Below are positions 15,176-21,918 of a DNA stretch of 25,982 bases, piece after piece. Made by a program: the position numbers and the translations under genes. The notes under the pieces were generated by a model. It was not told the DNA's origin and ran no database searches. It saw nothing but the letters and a program-made list of their open reading frames with translations. Positions within the stretch are counted from its first letter, which is position 1. Each line of letters opens with the position of its first letter. The DNA is from Natronoplasma sp964602715 (GTDB lineage: Archaea > Thermoplasmatota > Thermoplasmata > Halarchaeoplasmatales > Halarchaeoplasmataceae), in contig CAZRSB010000024.1 of the NCBI GenBank assembly GCA_964602715.1, positions 1 to 25,982 on the forward strand, read 5' to 3'.

Positions 15176-16372
15176 TCACCTCAATTTTTCCTCGTCATTA
15201 TTTATCCATTCTACGCGCTCTTTGACCTCACCAGTTTCGACCGCTTTTTTGGTCTTTTCGTACATCTCTTTGAAGTTTTCTTTGAAGATCTCTCTTCCAC
15301 CAAGGCCCACTATGAAGTTTTTGAGTAAAGGACTCTTAGTTTCATTTATGAAAGTTCCGGCAGTTTCAGCGAATACTGCTCCACCAAATCCAGGTGAAAC
15401 GTTTCGATCTACTACGGCTACACCATCAGCATCTCCGCAGATATCTTTGATCAGATCGCTTGGGAATGGTCTGAAGACAGTCATCTTAGCTAGACCGACT
15501 TTTTCTCCTTCTTCGCGCATCTCGTCGACAGCTGCTCTAGCAGTTCCCGTCATCGAACCCATTGTAAGAAGTATTATATCTGCGTCATCGCACTTGTAGG
15601 GTGTGATCCTATTGTATTCTCTTCCAAACTCCTCCTCGAATTCATCGAAGATCTCATCTATAACTTCTGGGCAGTTCTCTATCGCTTGGGTCTGGTCATA
15701 TTTTAACTCTTGATAGAAATCTGGGGTCCCTAATGATCCAAATGTCTGTGGATCTTCTGGATCTAATTTACCGTGTGGAGGTTCGTAAGGTGGTAAGAAA
15801 TCATCTACATCTTCTTGAGCTGGTGCCTGAACACCTTCGACGGTATGTGTAAGAACGAAACCATCTATTCCTACCATCGCTGGTAAGAGAACTCTTTCAT
15901 CTTCGGCAATTCTGAAAGCTAGAATCATGAGGTCTAAACCTTCTTGGTTCTTTTCAGCATAGAACTGAAGCCAACCTGAATCTCTTGAGGCCATACTGTC
16001 TTGGTGGTCTGCCCATATGTTTATAGGTGCAGATAAAGCTCTGTTACCAACAGCCATGACTATAGGTAAGCGCATACCAGCTGCTACAAATAACATCTCA
16101 TGCATCAAAGCTATACCTTGTGAAGCAGAAGCTGTACACGTTCTAGCTCCGGTAGCTGATGCACCGATACAAGCGCTCATAGCCGAATGTTCACTTTCTA
16201 CTCTTATCATTGTAGAATCCAATTCACCGTCTGCGATATACTCCGATAATTTTTCAGGAAATAATGTTGACGGTGTTATCGGATAAGCAGGTATAACATC
16301 CGGTTTAGAGAGTTTTGCTCCTAAAGCCGTCGCCATATTTCCTTGAATTGTCAAACCTTTTTGTTCTCCCAT
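15176..16372 (-). CDS. porA: Pyruvate:ferredoxin oxidoreductase, alpha subunit
   Basis: A 398-residue PorA. It has the GNMATALGAKLSKPDVIPAY start, the PITPSTL substrate loop of the family, VESEHSAMSACIGASATGAR, and a C-terminal transketolase-C domain from about residue 255 (LLTMGSMTGTARAAVDEM, VFRPFP, VVDRNVSPGFGG). The PITPST motif contains the threonine associated with pyruvate and 2-oxobutyrate binding in related enzymes. SD AAGAGGAG lies about 10 bases ahead of the ATG at 16372, and only 4 bases separate porD's stop from that ATG. It is the third gene of porGDAB. Confidence 0.92.
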   Translation of the reverse strand: MGEQKGLTIQGNMATALGAKLSKPDVIPAYPITPSTLFPEKLSEYIADGELDSTMIRVESEHSAMSACIGASATGARTCTASASQGIALMHEMLFVAAGMRLPIVMAVGNRALSAPINIWADHQDSMASRDSGWLQFYAEKNQEGLDLMILAFRIAEDERVLLPAMVGIDGFVLTHTVEGVQAPAQEDVDDFLPPYEPPHGKLDPEDPQTFGSLGTPDFYQELKYDQTQAIENCPEVIDEIFDEFEEEFGREYNRITPYKCDDADIILLTMGSMTGTARAAVDEMREEGEKVGLAKMTVFRPFPSDLIKDICGDADGVAVVDRNVSPGFGGAVFAETAGTFINETKSPLLKNFIVGLGGREIFKENFKEMYEKTKKAVETGEVKERVEWINNDEEKLR

Positions 16373-16376
16373 ATTA

Positions 16377-16646
16377 TCACTTCTCCTCTTCGATCATAAC
16401 TATCGCATCTACAGGGCACTCTTTTTTACAGATTCCGCAACCTTTACAATAATCTAAGTCGAATTCGATAGCATCTTCTGTTTTAGTTATAGCGCCATCA
16501 GGACAATAGTCGAAACATTGAAAACATTGTATACATTTTTCGATATCTACTTCTGGCTTCATGGTTCTCCAGCTTCCTGTTTTGTACTCTTTAGAACTTC
16601 CCGCTTTCTTATTTATTCCGCCGATCGTAATTTTCACTTTAGACAT
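16377..16646 (-). CDS. porD: Pyruvate:ferredoxin oxidoreductase, delta subunit (2[4Fe-4S])
   Basis: An 89-residue ferredoxin-like subunit that passes electrons from the catalytic core to external ferredoxin. Two clusters are readable: Cys38, 41, 44 and 48 in CIQCFQCFDYCP, and Cys67, 70, 73 and 77 in CKGCGICKKECP. The N-terminal 35 residues form the usual beta extension of PorD. The porG stop codon TAA forms part of GGGGTGTAAATATG, so the SD-like GGGGTG abuts the stop and the ATG follows 2 bases on. This fits coupled translation. Confidence 0.92.
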   Translation of the reverse strand: MSKVKITIGGINKKAGSSKEYKTGSWRTMKPEVDIEKCIQCFQCFDYCPDGAITKTEDAIEFDLDYCKGCGICKKECPVDAIVMIEEEK

Positions 16647-16648
16647 AT

Positions 16649-17197
16649 TTACACCCCTTTTACATTTTCATAGGCCTCTTTTGCCGCCTTTTTATTTTCG
16701 TCGTGTTTAACTGGTACATTGTTTTCGATCGCCTTAGCTATGTTTTCGATTTTTACATTACCAGCGACTCTAGAATATGCACCCAATATAGCGGTATTAA
16801 CGATTGGATTTGTTTCGGTACCTAGCCCGTTTTCAACGGCTATTTTGGTTGCATTTACTGTAAACACCTCAGCGTCTTCAAAATCAAATTCAGATGGATC
16901 TTTCGCTGTGTTCAGTATCACTTTTCCGCCTTCTTTCAAACCTTCAGTCACATCCACTACATCTAACAGGCTCATATCTAGAACAACGACCATATCTGGC
17001 TCGTAAATCTGTGTTTTGATATCTATTTCTTTATCATCGATCCTCGCAAAAGCGGCTACAGGTGCTCCTCTTCTCTCAACGCCAAACATCGGAAAAGACT
17101 GGACATCTTTATCTTCACGGAATGCAGCGTCAGTTAGTGTGTGAGCAGCTGTGACTGCCCCCTGTCCACCTCTGCCATGGAATCGTACTTCGAACAT
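16649..17197 (-). CDS. porG: Pyruvate:ferredoxin oxidoreductase, gamma subunit
   Basis: A 182-residue PorG, first gene of the porGDAB operon. The family hallmark RFHGRGGQGAVTAA is at residues 5-18, followed by SFPMFGVERRGAPVAAFARI near 38-57. The subunit binds CoA and holds the complex together. The ATG at 17197 is chosen over an in-frame start 75 bases upstream because AGGTGAG lies 6 bases ahead of it. A TATA element at 17271-17285 drives the operon. The GDAB gene order is the common archaeal arrangement. Confidence 0.92.
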   Translation of the reverse strand: MFEVRFHGRGGQGAVTAAHTLTDAAFREDKDVQSFPMFGVERRGAPVAAFARIDDKEIDIKTQIYEPDMVVVLDMSLLDVVDVTEGLKEGGKVILNTAKDPSEFDFEDAEVFTVNATKIAVENGLGTETNPIVNTAILGAYSRVAGNVKIENIAKAIENNVPVKHDENKKAAKEAYENVKGV

Positions 17198-17270
17198 TTT
17201 TATCTCACCTTTCACACACAAGGAAATAGGAGCGAATAATAAATGTTCCGATTGTTCTTCTAAAAAACAC

Positions 17271-17285
17271 AAATATAAAATATAT
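17271..17285. promoter_or_regulatory. Shared TATA region, porGDAB / adk
   Basis: AAATATAAAATATAT is AT-only and near-palindromic. Read rightward it lies about 30 bases ahead of a start near 17304 and the adk ATG at 17314. Read leftward it predicts a start near 17250, about 50 bases ahead of porG. One element may serve both divergent transcripts. Confidence 0.5.
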
Positions 17286-17313
17286 GGGCACGTTATTTTG
17301 GCCGTGAATAACC

Positions 17314-18099
17314 ATGTATGAAGACGCGCCGGATGATATAACCAATGTAATTGTCACTGGGAAAAGTGGAGCGGGCAAACAACCAAGAATAGACGTTTTG
17401 GTAGATGAGTACGATCTAGAACAGCTTTCAACTGGAAATATATTCCGATCTTATCTGAGTAGTTTTGACGAATACGATTACCAAGGTGATATCTCGGAAT
17501 TCTGGGATGAGAAGAATGAAAAATTTATATCCGATGATGAGATCGCTGAGAGGATCGGAACCAGAGACGAAGAGGTGATCTTAGGCCTTAAAGCTAAGTA
17601 CTTCGTTGATCAGGGTAAATTTGTTCCTGACCAGATCACCAATCAATTGTTTGAATCTTATTTTGGCAAAAAGGATTATGAAGGACAGGTTTTAGATGGA
17701 TATCCAAGAACGATAGAACAAGCAAAGTTTCTTATCAATTTGGTGGAGAGAGAAGACTCTGAGATCGATTTTGTCGTATGGGTAAGGAATACGGATGAGA
17801 AAATAATAGAGAGGACCACAAAAAGAAGGATATGTCCAGAGTGTGAGAAAGTATATCATCTAAAATACGATCCCCCTGAAGAGGGCCGATGTGAAGAGTG
17901 CGGTGTAGAGGTCGTTCAGAGATCAGATGATACTGAAGAGAAGATAAGGTCCCGACTCCAGGAATTTAAGGATAAAACAAGACCGATGATAGAATTTTTA
18001 GAAGATGAAACTCCAATTGCTGAGGTTCCAGGCCATCTAGAAGAGTTCACTCCTGAGAACGTCAGGAGGAGCGTGATGGAAGCGTTAGAAGAACTCTAG
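17314..18099 (+). CDS. adk: Adenylate kinase family protein, unusual P-loop
   Basis: A 261-residue zinc-type adenylate kinase (ATP + AMP to 2 ADP). P-loop GKSGAGKQPRI is at 16-26, where the family's GKGT is replaced by GKQP, so the hydroxyl residue after the Lys is missing. STGNIFR at 39-45 starts the NMP-binding region. About 40 extra residues (48-90, acidic: FDEYDYQGDISEFWDEKNEK) precede GKFVPDQ at 101-107. LDGYPRTIEQA at 127-137 is canonical. The LID holds a zinc site, Cys174, 177, 193 and 196. The enzyme is longer than the usual 215-220 residues. Related archaeal proteins with GKQPR may exist, so this may be a lineage variant rather than an inactive copy. Convergent with the macrodomain gene, with overlapping stop codons. 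Confidence 0.82.
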   Translation: MYEDAPDDITNVIVTGKSGAGKQPRIDVLVDEYDLEQLSTGNIFRSYLSSFDEYDYQGDISEFWDEKNEKFISDDEIAERIGTRDEEVILGLKAKYFVDQGKFVPDQITNQLFESYFGKKDYEGQVLDGYPRTIEQAKFLINLVEREDSEIDFVVWVRNTDEKIIERTTKRRICPECEKVYHLKYDPPEEGRCEECGVEVVQRSDDTEEKIRSRLQEFKDKTRPMIEFLEDETPIAEVPGHLEEFTPENVRRSVMEALEEL

Positions 18100-18629
18100 A
18101 AAAACTTTTCTTTCATTTTTTCCAGATGCACTTTATGATCTTTTTCATCAAATAAGACCATCCTCACCACTTCGATTTTATCATCCATTTTCAAAAATTT
18201 TCCTATTTCGTCAAGAGCTATCTCAGCAGCTTCTTCGACAGGATAGCCGAAGGCTCCTGTACTGAGAGCGGGAAATGATAGGCTCGTTAAATCATTCTCT
18301 GCAGCTAGCTCGAGACTATTTTTGTACGACTTTCTCAAATATTTTTCATCTTCTTTAGAACCTGAATAAACGGGCCCTACAGTATGTATGACAGAGTCTG
18401 CTTTAAGGTTGTATCCATCTGTTATTTTAGCATCTCCGGTGTCACAACCACCTATTTTTTTACATTCTTCGTACATTTCTGGCCCTGCAGCTCTATGTAT
18501 AGCTCCTGCCACGCCTCCTCCAGGTGCTAACTTTTTGTTAGCTGCATTGACTACAGCTTCAGTATCCTGTTTTGTAATGTCTCCTTGAACTATCTCCAAT
18601 CTAGACCCATTTATCTCAACACTTTCCAT
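18096..18629 (-). CDS. Macrodomain protein (ADP-ribosyl hydrolase type)
   Basis: A 177-residue single macrodomain. Motifs match MacroD-type O-acetyl-ADP-ribose deacetylases and ADP-ribosyl hydrolases: QGDITKQDTEAVVNAANKKL at about 15-34, GGGVAGAIHRAAG at 37-49, and the phosphate loop PALSTGAFGYP near 118-128. The catalytic Asn/Asp-type residues of the NAAN and GGG segments are present. SD AGGTGAT lies 7 bases ahead of the ATG. The stop overlaps the adk stop within the palindrome CTAG. A TATA box on a near-palindrome at 18690-18704 lies about 65 bases upstream. Confidence 0.9.
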   Translation of the reverse strand: MESVEINGSRLEIVQGDITKQDTEAVVNAANKKLAPGGGVAGAIHRAAGPEMYEECKKIGGCDTGDAKITDGYNLKADSVIHTVGPVYSGSKEDEKYLRKSYKNSLELAAENDLTSLSFPALSTGAFGYPVEEAAEIALDEIGKFLKMDDKIEVVRMVLFDEKDHKVHLEKMKEKFF

Positions 18630-18689
18630 CCTATATCACCTACTTTGGAAGCAGTTAGGTAGGATTTAAGATTTGGTTCATTGTATCAA

Positions 18690-18704
18690 CTTTTATAGTA
18701 AAAG
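18690..18704. promoter_or_regulatory. Palindromic TATA element, macrodomain gene
   Basis: CTTTTATAGTAAAAG has two exactly complementary 6-base arms around TAG. On the minus strand it reads CTATAAAAG, a good TATA box, predicting a start near 18667 and a 38-base leader. On the plus strand it could start a transcript near 18718 that would run through the hairpin-bearing spacer. Confidence 0.5.
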
Positions 18705-18763
18705 ATACGACTTTTTCTGCCTTTTAGTGTATTTTACTAGTTCTCGGGATCCGCAGTGTCACG

Positions 18764-18784
18764 AGGATCTAAGGATAAGATCCT
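18764..18784. repeat. Perfect 7-bp hairpin in spacer
   Basis: AGGATCT at 18764-18770 and AGATCCT at 18778-18784 are exact complements around the 7-base loop AAGGATA. There is no T-tract after it. It could be part of an unannotated small RNA read from the plus strand. Confidence 0.35.
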
Positions 18785-18923
18785 GACGATCTAAAGCTCG
18801 CAGCTCAGCTCAAAAAGTTACGAGTATTACTATAGTATTCCTTTTTCCTATAGAGTCGCTTTTATAACGCGATTTTAGATACTCAAAATAAGAGAATTAT
18901 AAAAAAATAAAAATGATGGGTTT

Positions 18924-19217
18924 TTATGATACAGAGGGTGCTTTGTCTTCTCTCTTTCCTTTGAATTCTATCTCTATCTCTAGTTCACGTTCACCGTATC
19001 CTTCAAAATCTATGTCTAGTTCGATATTATCTCTAAACTTGAATGGAATCTCCCATTCGTCAGTTTCTATGGTTACAGTATCTCCCTCTCTCAACTGTTT
19101 TGCCATAGACTCTAGAAAATCAGCTACCTGTTCCTTATCAAGGTACACTTCGTATTCCATATCTCCTTCTCTCACAACTCTCTTTTCACCTTCGCTTTTG
19201 TTCGGTATCTCGGCCAT
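18924..19217 (-). CDS. Amphi-Trp domain protein
   Basis: A 97-residue acidic protein. The middle matches the amphi-Trp domain (domain of unknown function common in haloarchaea and other euryarchaea): YLDKEQVADFLESMAKQLRE, then TVTIETDEWEIPFKFRDNI, then ELEIEIEFKG. The two strand pairs around a helix are clear. The ATG at 19217 is chosen because the TATA region at 19247-19256 puts the transcript start near 19225, below the in-frame GTG at 19238. The function is unknown. The divergent neighbour is a regulator, which may act on this gene. Confidence 0.72.
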   Translation of the reverse strand: MAEIPNKSEGEKRVVREGDMEYEVYLDKEQVADFLESMAKQLREGDTVTIETDEWEIPFKFRDNIELDIDFEGYGERELEIEIEFKGKREDKAPSVS

Positions 19218-19242
19218 TTTATCATCATCAAAATACACAACA

Positions 19243-19258
19243 TTAAAATATATAAAAA
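19243..19258. promoter_or_regulatory. Shared TATA region, amphi-Trp / ArsR genes
   Basis: TTAAAATATATAAAAA is centred near 19251 between divergent starts 68 bases apart. Read right it predicts a start near 19277, 8 bases before the ATG at 19285; read left, near 19225, 8 bases before the ATG at 19217. The symmetry suggests one TBP site firing both ways, and hence mutual exclusion or co-regulation. Confidence 0.5.
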
Positions 19259-19284
19259 TTCTTAGGAATCTTATACGTGATAAT

Positions 19285-19563
19285 ATGCGACCGGTAGAAA
19301 TAGTAGGTTCAAAGGCTCGATTACAGATACTTCATCGTCTTTCTGAAAGAGACATGTATGTATCAGAGATAATGGATTCTGTGGGATTGGATGGTAAAAC
19401 TGCCAAGCATCATCTCAACATTCTAGAGAGGGAAGGGATCGTATCTTCAAGAAAAGAAGGGAGAAGAAAGTATTATTCTTTAAAAAGGAAAGTGATTGTT
19501 AAGATATCCCCTTCTCCAAATAGGAGGTTTCAGATACAGTTCCCTTATGCGAACCAAAGTTGA
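19285..19563 (+). CDS. ArsR-type winged-helix regulator
   Basis: A 92-residue DNA-binding protein. The winged helix-turn-helix is plain: VEIVGSKARLQILHRLSERD, then VSEIMDSVGLDGKTAKHHLN (recognition helix KTAKHHLNILE), then the wing GIVSSRKEGRRKYYSL. It ends in a short basic tail. No metal-binding CxC box is present, so it is not a classic metal sensor. The start is the ATG at 19285, consistent with the TATA region at 19251; longer in-frame upstream sequence overlaps the minus-strand amphi-Trp gene and is not coding. It probably controls its own promoter and the amphi-Trp gene (inference from the shared promoter). Confidence 0.82.
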   Translation: MRPVEIVGSKARLQILHRLSERDMYVSEIMDSVGLDGKTAKHHLNILEREGIVSSRKEGRRKYYSLKRKVIVKISPSPNRRFQIQFPYANQS

Positions 19564-19582
19564 ATTAAAAACCTATTTTTTT

Positions 19583-20299
19583 CTAGTTTTCTTCTTCGAT
19601 GCCTAGGTAAAATTCCCGACGCGCATTTTCATTTCTGTTATCATTGACATCCTCAGCTGAGATCAAAAGTTCATAGGTCTCGTTTCCACTCAATTCTTCT
19701 ATTTGTATTAGATACTCGTGGTTATTATTGGGAGCATGCGAAACTTCTTTTTCTCTCCCATCCAATTCTGCTTCAACACCTCCTTCTTCTAGAGTAAGCA
19801 GATCTGAATTTGAGGTGATTTCAACTCTTAAAGTTACATTGTATTCCTCATCTTCTGTAACATTTTCTAACTCTACGAGATTGTCATCCATATCCATGAC
19901 TTCTTCAATCTGAAGTTCACCTATCTCTGGTTCAGCGAAATCGCTAAATGGAGGATTCATCAATATGATCCATACCGCCAAGAGGGTAAAAAAATAGACC
20001 CCGAAGTTTTTGATCCATCCTTTTTTGTCTATCTTACTGGTATCTATGTTAAATTTTTGATAAAGTGGTTTAAAAAATACGATACCGAACATACCTGCAA
20101 ATAGACTAATAAAACCATCCATAGTGAGGGTGAAAACATACCAGCTAACTATGCCAAATATTGGAGCTATAGCAACTGAGATCAAGGTTGATTTTCCTTT
20201 AAGAATCTCTTTTTTCATATATTCTTCTTCGTCGAATTCTAAATCTATATCAAGATCTTCTTCGTCTTCTTCTTCGTCCTTTTTGTATCTTTTAGCCAT
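19583..20299 (-). CDS. Membrane protein with an acidic N-terminus and outer beta domain
   Basis: A 238-residue protein not recognised as a named family. The first 27 residues are charged (RYKKDEEEDEEDLD). Three hydrophobic segments follow, about 37-60, 62-80 and 97-113. After that the last 125 residues (from FSDFAEPEIGE) are Glu/Asn-rich with beta-strand character (EYNVTLRVEI, YELLISAEDVND), like a small Ig-type domain, probably outside the cell, with N-x-S/T sequons. It is convergent with the ArsR regulator, 20 bases apart. A T-rich TTTTTTAAG lies about 30 bases ahead of the ATG at 20299, suggesting a short leader. Confidence 0.7.
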   Translation of the reverse strand: MAKRYKKDEEEDEEDLDIDLEFDEEEYMKKEILKGKSTLISVAIAPIFGIVSWYVFTLTMDGFISLFAGMFGIVFFKPLYQKFNIDTSKIDKKGWIKNFGVYFFTLLAVWIILMNPPFSDFAEPEIGELQIEEVMDMDDNLVELENVTEDEEYNVTLRVEITSNSDLLTLEEGGVEAELDGREKEVSHAPNNNHEYLIQIEELSGNETYELLISAEDVNDNRNENARREFYLGIEEEN

Positions 20300-20345
20300 T
20301 TGTAGAAGCTAATGAGAGGACCCTTCTTAAAAAACTTTTGTATTC

Positions 20346-20879
20346 TCAAAGGTCTTTCAAAAAATGCAGATATTTTTCTACATCATCTCTAAATTCAGAA
20401 AGAGTACTTTCATTAACTATTACATAGTCAGCCCTTGCTATAACCTTTCCTAGACCCCAACTCAATTCTCTTTCGTCTCTCTTTTCGAATTGTTTTCTAG
20501 TATCCGGAGCGTCTTCCCGTCCTCTTTTTTTTATGCGTTCGAATCTAGTATCCTCAGATGCGTGGATAGCCACAAGAGAAACTTTTTCCTTTGTTTTGTT
20601 TTGAAATATATTGAGTTCTGCGGGACTCCTTATGCCATCTATCACGGTCTTTTCATCCTTTACTTTTTCCAAGGTCCGTTCAGCCCATATCCCCTGATGG
20701 TGCTTTTTTCTTTGCTCGTGAGCGAATTCACCGATATTTTCATCTGAGATATTTTTTTTGTCAGCCATCTCTCTTACCACATCACCCATCCTTACAACAT
20801 CAAATCCTTTTCTCTTTGCTATCTTTAGGAACTCTTCTTTTCCCGCTCCGGGCATACCAGTGAGTAAAATTATAGTCAT
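20346..20879 (-). CDS. UPF0200-family nucleotide kinase
   Basis: A 177-residue P-loop kinase of the UPF0200 family (dephospho-CoA-kinase-like, related to Cmk/UMP-type kinases). P-loop GMPGAGKEE is at 8-16, then VVRMGDVVREMA near 27-38, DGIRSPAE near 93-100, and RGREDAPDTR then FEKRDERELSWGLG near 125-150, all typical of the family. The substrate is not established from sequence. The start codon is 27 bases past nadE's stop in the same direction, so the two probably form one transcript. The -GK-EE- loop lacks the usual Thr/Ser after Lys, which is normal for this family. Confidence 0.85.
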   Translation of the reverse strand: MTIILLTGMPGAGKEEFLKIAKRKGFDVVRMGDVVREMADKKNISDENIGEFAHEQRKKHHQGIWAERTLEKVKDEKTVIDGIRSPAELNIFQNKTKEKVSLVAIHASEDTRFERIKKRGREDAPDTRKQFEKRDERELSWGLGKVIARADYVIVNESTLSEFRDDVEKYLHFLKDL

Positions 20880-20905
20880 CGTTATTTTATCATACCTTCA
20901 GATAT

Positions 20906-21727
20906 TTATTGGGTGAACTCACGCCAATCCACACCAATCGTTCTGTTTCTTAGCTTAAGAACTGTAGGGAATTTTCTCTTGTGTACTGAATTTTGTATCA
21001 TTTTTTTCACATCTTTCACAGCATTTTCCGTTATGCCATTTTTTTCTGCAACTCTCTTCAGAGGTTCCTGCGACTCGATAGATTTAAGGACTTCGTCGAT
21101 AACTTTGTAGCTATATCCAAGTTCGTCTTCATCTGTCTGACCTTCCCAAAGCCCGGCTCTGGGAACTTTCTCTAAAAACCGCTCTGGAACATCAATCTTT
21201 CTAGCGATTTTTCTCAGATCTGATTTATAAACATCTCCTACGGGTAAGAGATCAGCGGCACTATCACCAAATTTGGTCGTATAACCAAGGAGAAGCTCAC
21301 TCTTGTTGCTTGTTCCTATGACTAGTTTATTTTCACTGTTAGCGGTATAGTATTCTATAGATGTTCTAACTCTAGTTTTAAGATTAGCATACGCTAGTTT
21401 GTTTTCAGGTTCTGCAGGAAAGCATTCAAGGATCGGGTCTATGTTTATCTCTTTGTAGTCTACGTCCCATTTCTTAGCTATCCATCTAGCATCTTCCATG
21501 TCCTCTTCAGGGCTCGCACTTTCCGGCATTATTATCCCGTAAACTTTATCCTCTCCAAGAGCATCTATAGAAAGTTTGAGGACAGTAGTAGAGTCAAGAC
21601 CACCGCTAAGTCCCAGGACTACTCCTGTTGCTCCTGCCTCTTTCACTTTCTCTGAGATGAACTTATGTATGAGCGTTATATCTTCTTTTAGAGGTTCTAG
21701 TACTATCTCATCTGTATTTAGAGACAT
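20906..21727 (-). CDS. nadE: NAD+ synthetase, ammonia-dependent type
   Basis: A 273-residue NadE that amidates deamido-NAD+ with ATP and ammonia, the last step of NAD+ synthesis. The PP-loop SGGLDST is at 41-47, followed by YGIIMPES near 68. The deamido-NAD loop GTSNKSELLLGYTTKFGD lies near 137-154, then DLLPVGDVYKSDLR. The length (about 270) and absence of an N-terminal nitrilase domain mean no glutaminase activity, as in most archaea. A minus-strand TATA box (CTTATAAAAG at 21795-21804) predicts a leader near 47 bases. It probably cotranscribes the downstream UPF0200 gene. Confidence 0.95.
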   Translation of the reverse strand: MSLNTDEIVLEPLKEDITLIHKFISEKVKEAGATGVVLGLSGGLDSTTVLKLSIDALGEDKVYGIIMPESASPEEDMEDARWIAKKWDVDYKEINIDPILECFPAEPENKLAYANLKTRVRTSIEYYTANSENKLVIGTSNKSELLLGYTTKFGDSAADLLPVGDVYKSDLRKIARKIDVPERFLEKVPRAGLWEGQTDEDELGYSYKVIDEVLKSIESQEPLKRVAEKNGITENAVKDVKKMIQNSVHKRKFPTVLKLRNRTIGVDWREFTQ

Positions 21728-21794
21728 GATGGTTGATTAAAAGAGGTTGTTATTATCTTTATGGTTTTGCTCCTTCCAAATTTTTCTTTTTTTA

Positions 21795-21804
21795 CTTTTA
21801 TAAG
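21795..21804 (-). promoter_or_regulatory. TATA box of nadE
   Basis: CTTATAAAAG on the minus strand predicts transcription from about 21774, leaving a 47-base leader. Spacing is the only evidence. Confidence 0.4.
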
Positions 21805-21842
21805 AGAGATGTGAAACAACAGAGGCCAAGATATCCCTAAAA

Positions 21843-21852
21843 AATATATAAT
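21843..21852 (+). promoter_or_regulatory. TATA box of the subtilase gene
   Basis: AATATATAAT centred near 21848 predicts transcription from about 21874, so the mRNA would begin at the base of the hairpin at 21876. Confidence 0.55.
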
Positions 21853-21875
21853 AGGAATCAAATCTCTATGGCGAG

Positions 21876-21904
21876 TTGAGCGAGGGATACCCCCTCGTTT
21901 TCAA
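21876..21904 (+). promoter_or_regulatory. 5' leader hairpin of the subtilase mRNA
   Basis: CGAGGG at 21881-21886 pairs with CCCTCG at 21892-21897 (6 bp, loop ATACC), and TTGA at 21876-21879 with TCAA at 21901-21904 outside it. It sits between the predicted start and the GGAGG at 21907-21911. It could stabilise the mRNA or expose or hide the ribosome-binding site, only 2 bases beyond the stem. A 4-T run after the inner stem is too short for a strong terminator. Confidence 0.5.
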
Positions 21905-21918
21905 ACGGAGGAAAAAAA

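Larger units (their letters stand above)
18630..18923. other. Intergenic region with structured sequence
   Basis: No gene is visible in 294 bases. It carries the macrodomain gene promoter, and then (about 18738-18815) a stretch richer in G and C than nearby spacers, with the hairpin at 18764-18784 and a run of GCTC repeats (AGCTCGCAGCTCAGCTC). A small RNA is possible, but I cannot place it in a family. Confidence 0.35.

Noticed and set aside
18913..19284. Plus-strand extension of the ArsR gene upstream of 19285
   Set aside because: The extension is Ser-rich antisense of the amphi-Trp gene, and a TATA element lies inside it just ahead of the ATG at 19285.
20346..20879. Classical CoaE dephospho-CoA kinase or adenylate kinase
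   Set aside because: The MGDVVRE, DGIRS and RDERELSWGLG pattern fits UPF0200; the substrate is not proven.
21868..21879. Three-codon upstream ORF ahead of the subtilase
   Set aside because: The predicted transcript start near 21874 lies past its ATG, so it is probably not transcribed.
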